From Mariprofundaceae bacterium (GTDB lineage: Bacteria; Pseudomonadota; Zetaproteobacteria; Mariprofundales; Mariprofundaceae): a stretch of 7,188 bases of DNA. The stretch lies in NCBI GenBank assembly GCA_015488125.1, contig WFOJ01000098.1, forward strand, positions 1 through 7,188, in the 5' to 3' direction. Below are positions 6,611 through 7,188 of the stretch, one piece after another. The notes beneath the pieces were generated by a model. The model had not been told where the DNA came from and made no database searches. It was given only the letters and a program-made list of their open reading frames with translations. The translations under genes and the position numbers were made by a program. The first letter of the stretch is position 1, and every line of letters starts with the position of its first letter.

Positions 6611-6691
6611 CCTCGTCGCAAGCCAGGCGGGAGGCTACCGAATGGTTTCCTGCTTGGCAATTTCTCAGTTTCTCCTGCCAACAGCACGAGG
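6611..6691 (-). ncRNA. Candidate structured 5' leader element of the hemerythrin gene, class unknown
   Basis: In the 301 bp gene-free stretch 6578-6878, this part has nested dyads. Outer arms ACGAGG (6611-6616) and CCTCGT (6686-6691) enclose two hairpins, reading on the minus strand. The first has arms TTGGCA and TGCCAA (6676-6681 with 6654-6659) around a 16-base loop. The second pairs CAAGCAGG with CCTGGCTTG (6649-6656 with 6619-6627, one bulged base). The two hairpins share bases 6654-6656, so their full forms exclude each other, as in a switch or attenuator. The element ends 33 bp before the ATG. I compared it from memory with c-di-GMP, TPP, cobalamin and other common riboswitch cores and found no convincing match. 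It could instead be a DNA-level repeat or recombination site. The rest of the stretch is A+T-rich with no gene; no promoter stands out. Confidence 0.4.
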
Positions 6692-6723
6692 TTTTGGCGG
6701 AATATCTTTCTTCCATATTCAGA

Positions 6724-6738
6724 CACAGTCTGGCTGTG
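6724..6738. promoter_or_regulatory. Short perfect dyad, possible operator
   Basis: CACAG and CTGTG form perfect five-base arms around a five-base spacer, in the A+T-rich region upstream of the hemerythrin leader element. Its place about 150 bp upstream of the start codon suits a regulator binding site near a promoter. Five-base arms occur by chance often enough that this is only a weak candidate, and I cannot assign a regulator. Confidence 0.2.
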
Positions 6739-6878
6739 CAATATTATCGAGGTGTCATAGCATTTCAGAAAAGTGATATTGTAATCCATTTCCACCATTC
6801 AGAGGAACCTTGTTGATGAAATAAAGGCGGTAATATTTTTCATTTTTCTTTCTTATTTCATGTCGGCTTACTTCACTG

Positions 6879-7039
6879 GGAGTCTGTCGAACTTTGATCA
6901 ATCTACTACGAAAAAGCGGATATTGGCCATATTTTCGTCCTACCGTTGTTAAATAGCGCTGCTATTCACCGCCAACAGGTCACATATTTGACTCAATCCC
7001 GCTATTTCTCGTGACGATTGCCAAAGCCCGACAGACTCC
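6879..7039. mobile_element. MITE-like non-coding inverted-repeat element, complete copy 1
   Basis: This 161 bp unit has imperfect terminal inverted repeats. The left end is GGAGTCTGTCGAACTTT and the right end reads, in reverse complement, GGAGTCTGTCGGGCTTT (15 of 17 identical). It holds no open reading frame of note and includes an internal dyad AATAGC-GCT-GCTATT. A second copy follows directly, separated by TA at 7040-7041. On the left, TG (6877-6878) stands where a TA duplicate would be expected. Both ends with no transposase suggest a non-autonomous element. The TA junction recalls the TA target duplication of IS630/Tc1-mariner elements, but the family is not proven, and the terminal sequence could belong to another IS family. 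Confidence 0.65.
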
Positions 7040-7053
7040 TAGGAGTCTGTCGG
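7028..7053. repeat. Perfect 26 bp palindrome at the junction of the two element copies
   Basis: The right end of copy 1 and left end of copy 2 meet head to head around TA, giving arms CCGACAGACTCC and GGAGTCTGTCGG. The symmetry extends to 7023-7058 with one mismatched pair. As RNA or single-stranded DNA it would form a very stable hairpin in either direction. It probably arises simply from two inverted-repeat ends abutting, yet could act as a bidirectional transcription barrier. Confidence 0.8.
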
Positions 7054-7188
7054 ACTTTTGATCAATCTACTACGAAAAAGCGGGTATTGGCCAAATATTC
7101 GCCCTGTTTTTGTTAAATAGCGCTGCTATTCGCCGCAAACAGGTCACATATTTGACTCAATCCCGCTATTTCTCGTGACGATTGCCAA
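7042..7188. mobile_element. MITE-like element copy 2, cut by the window edge
   Basis: This is a second copy in the same orientation as copy 1, matching it over its visible 147 bp with about a dozen substitutions and one extra T (roughly nine in ten bases identical). Most differences cluster in the segment after GTATTGGCC, while the last 80 bases are nearly identical. The visible part stops 14-15 bases before the expected right end. It may be a second short element, the next unit of a longer tandem array, or the left end of a full-length insertion sequence whose transposase lies outside the window. Confidence 0.65.

Noticed and set aside
6611..6660. c-di-GMP (GEMM-I) riboswitch suggested on the plus strand by GTCGCAAGCC and GCTACCGAATGG
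   Set aside because: The upstream GGCAAACC and GAAA tetraloop half is absent, the P1b arm would be far too short, and the plus orientation points away from any gene.
6611..6691. TPP riboswitch suggested by CTGAGA in the first hairpin loop
   Set aside because: The partner conserved segments of the TPP aptamer (the ACCTGA box and the CGTAGGG-like 3' strand) are missing, and the downstream gene is not a thiamine gene.
5882..6760. Long plus-strand open frame (292 codons) running antisense across the oxidoreductase and hemerythrin genes
   Set aside because: It is antisense to two genes with clear family motifs and has no recognisable domain, so it is a shadow frame.
6589..6798. 69-codon minus-strand frame ending 11 bp before the hemerythrin start
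   Set aside because: There is no Shine-Dalgarno before its ATG and no recognised domain, and its second half coincides with the paired arms of the leader element. A leader peptide cannot be excluded, but structure explains the sequence better.

Overview
The window reads as a chromosomal segment of a proteobacterium. The support is a ThiO-type glycine oxidase, a MJ0042 zinc-ribbon/DUF3426 membrane protein, a canonical RuvX/YqgF and a bacteriohemerythrin. Base composition is moderate (roughly half G+C by eye). I cannot fix the class from sequence alone; a beta-, gamma- or zeta-like proteobacterium fits best. All seven protein genes lie on the minus strand, so transcription runs from high to low coordinates.

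In transcription order: (i) 6879-7188 holds two tandem copies of a non-coding inverted-repeat element, MITE-like; the second is cut by the window edge. (ii) 6578-6878 has no convincing gene. It forms a long leader with strong dyad symmetry upstream of (iii) a single-domain bacteriohemerythrin (6182-6577) in which one of the seven usual iron ligands is Asn instead of His. (iv) After 109 bp comes a tightly packed cluster: a stand-alone FAD/NAD(P) oxidoreductase (5356-6072), ruvX (4925-5353, 2 bp gap) and recF (3861-4916, 8 bp gap). (v) After 66 bp comes thiO (2646-3794), whose 3' end overlaps by 14 bp a zinc-ribbon/DUF3426 membrane protein (1700-2659). After an 81 bp gap with a hairpin comes a membrane-anchored spermidine-synthase-like protein (83-1618). 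A Shine-Dalgarno sequence at the left edge suggests another minus-strand gene just outside.

Functionally this is mostly housekeeping. RuvX and RecF act on nucleic acids (pre-16S rRNA/recombination, and recombinational gap repair), ThiO feeds thiazole/thiamine synthesis, and the aminopropyltransferase-like protein points to polyamine-type chemistry at the membrane. The co-orientation, short gaps and overlap suggest one or two operons rather than one pathway. recF lies away from its usual dnaA-dnaN-gyrB neighbourhood. I see no defence system, CRISPR array, tRNA or rRNA. The most unusual items are the Asn-substituted hemerythrin, its structured leader and the TA-joined tandem inverted-repeat elements.
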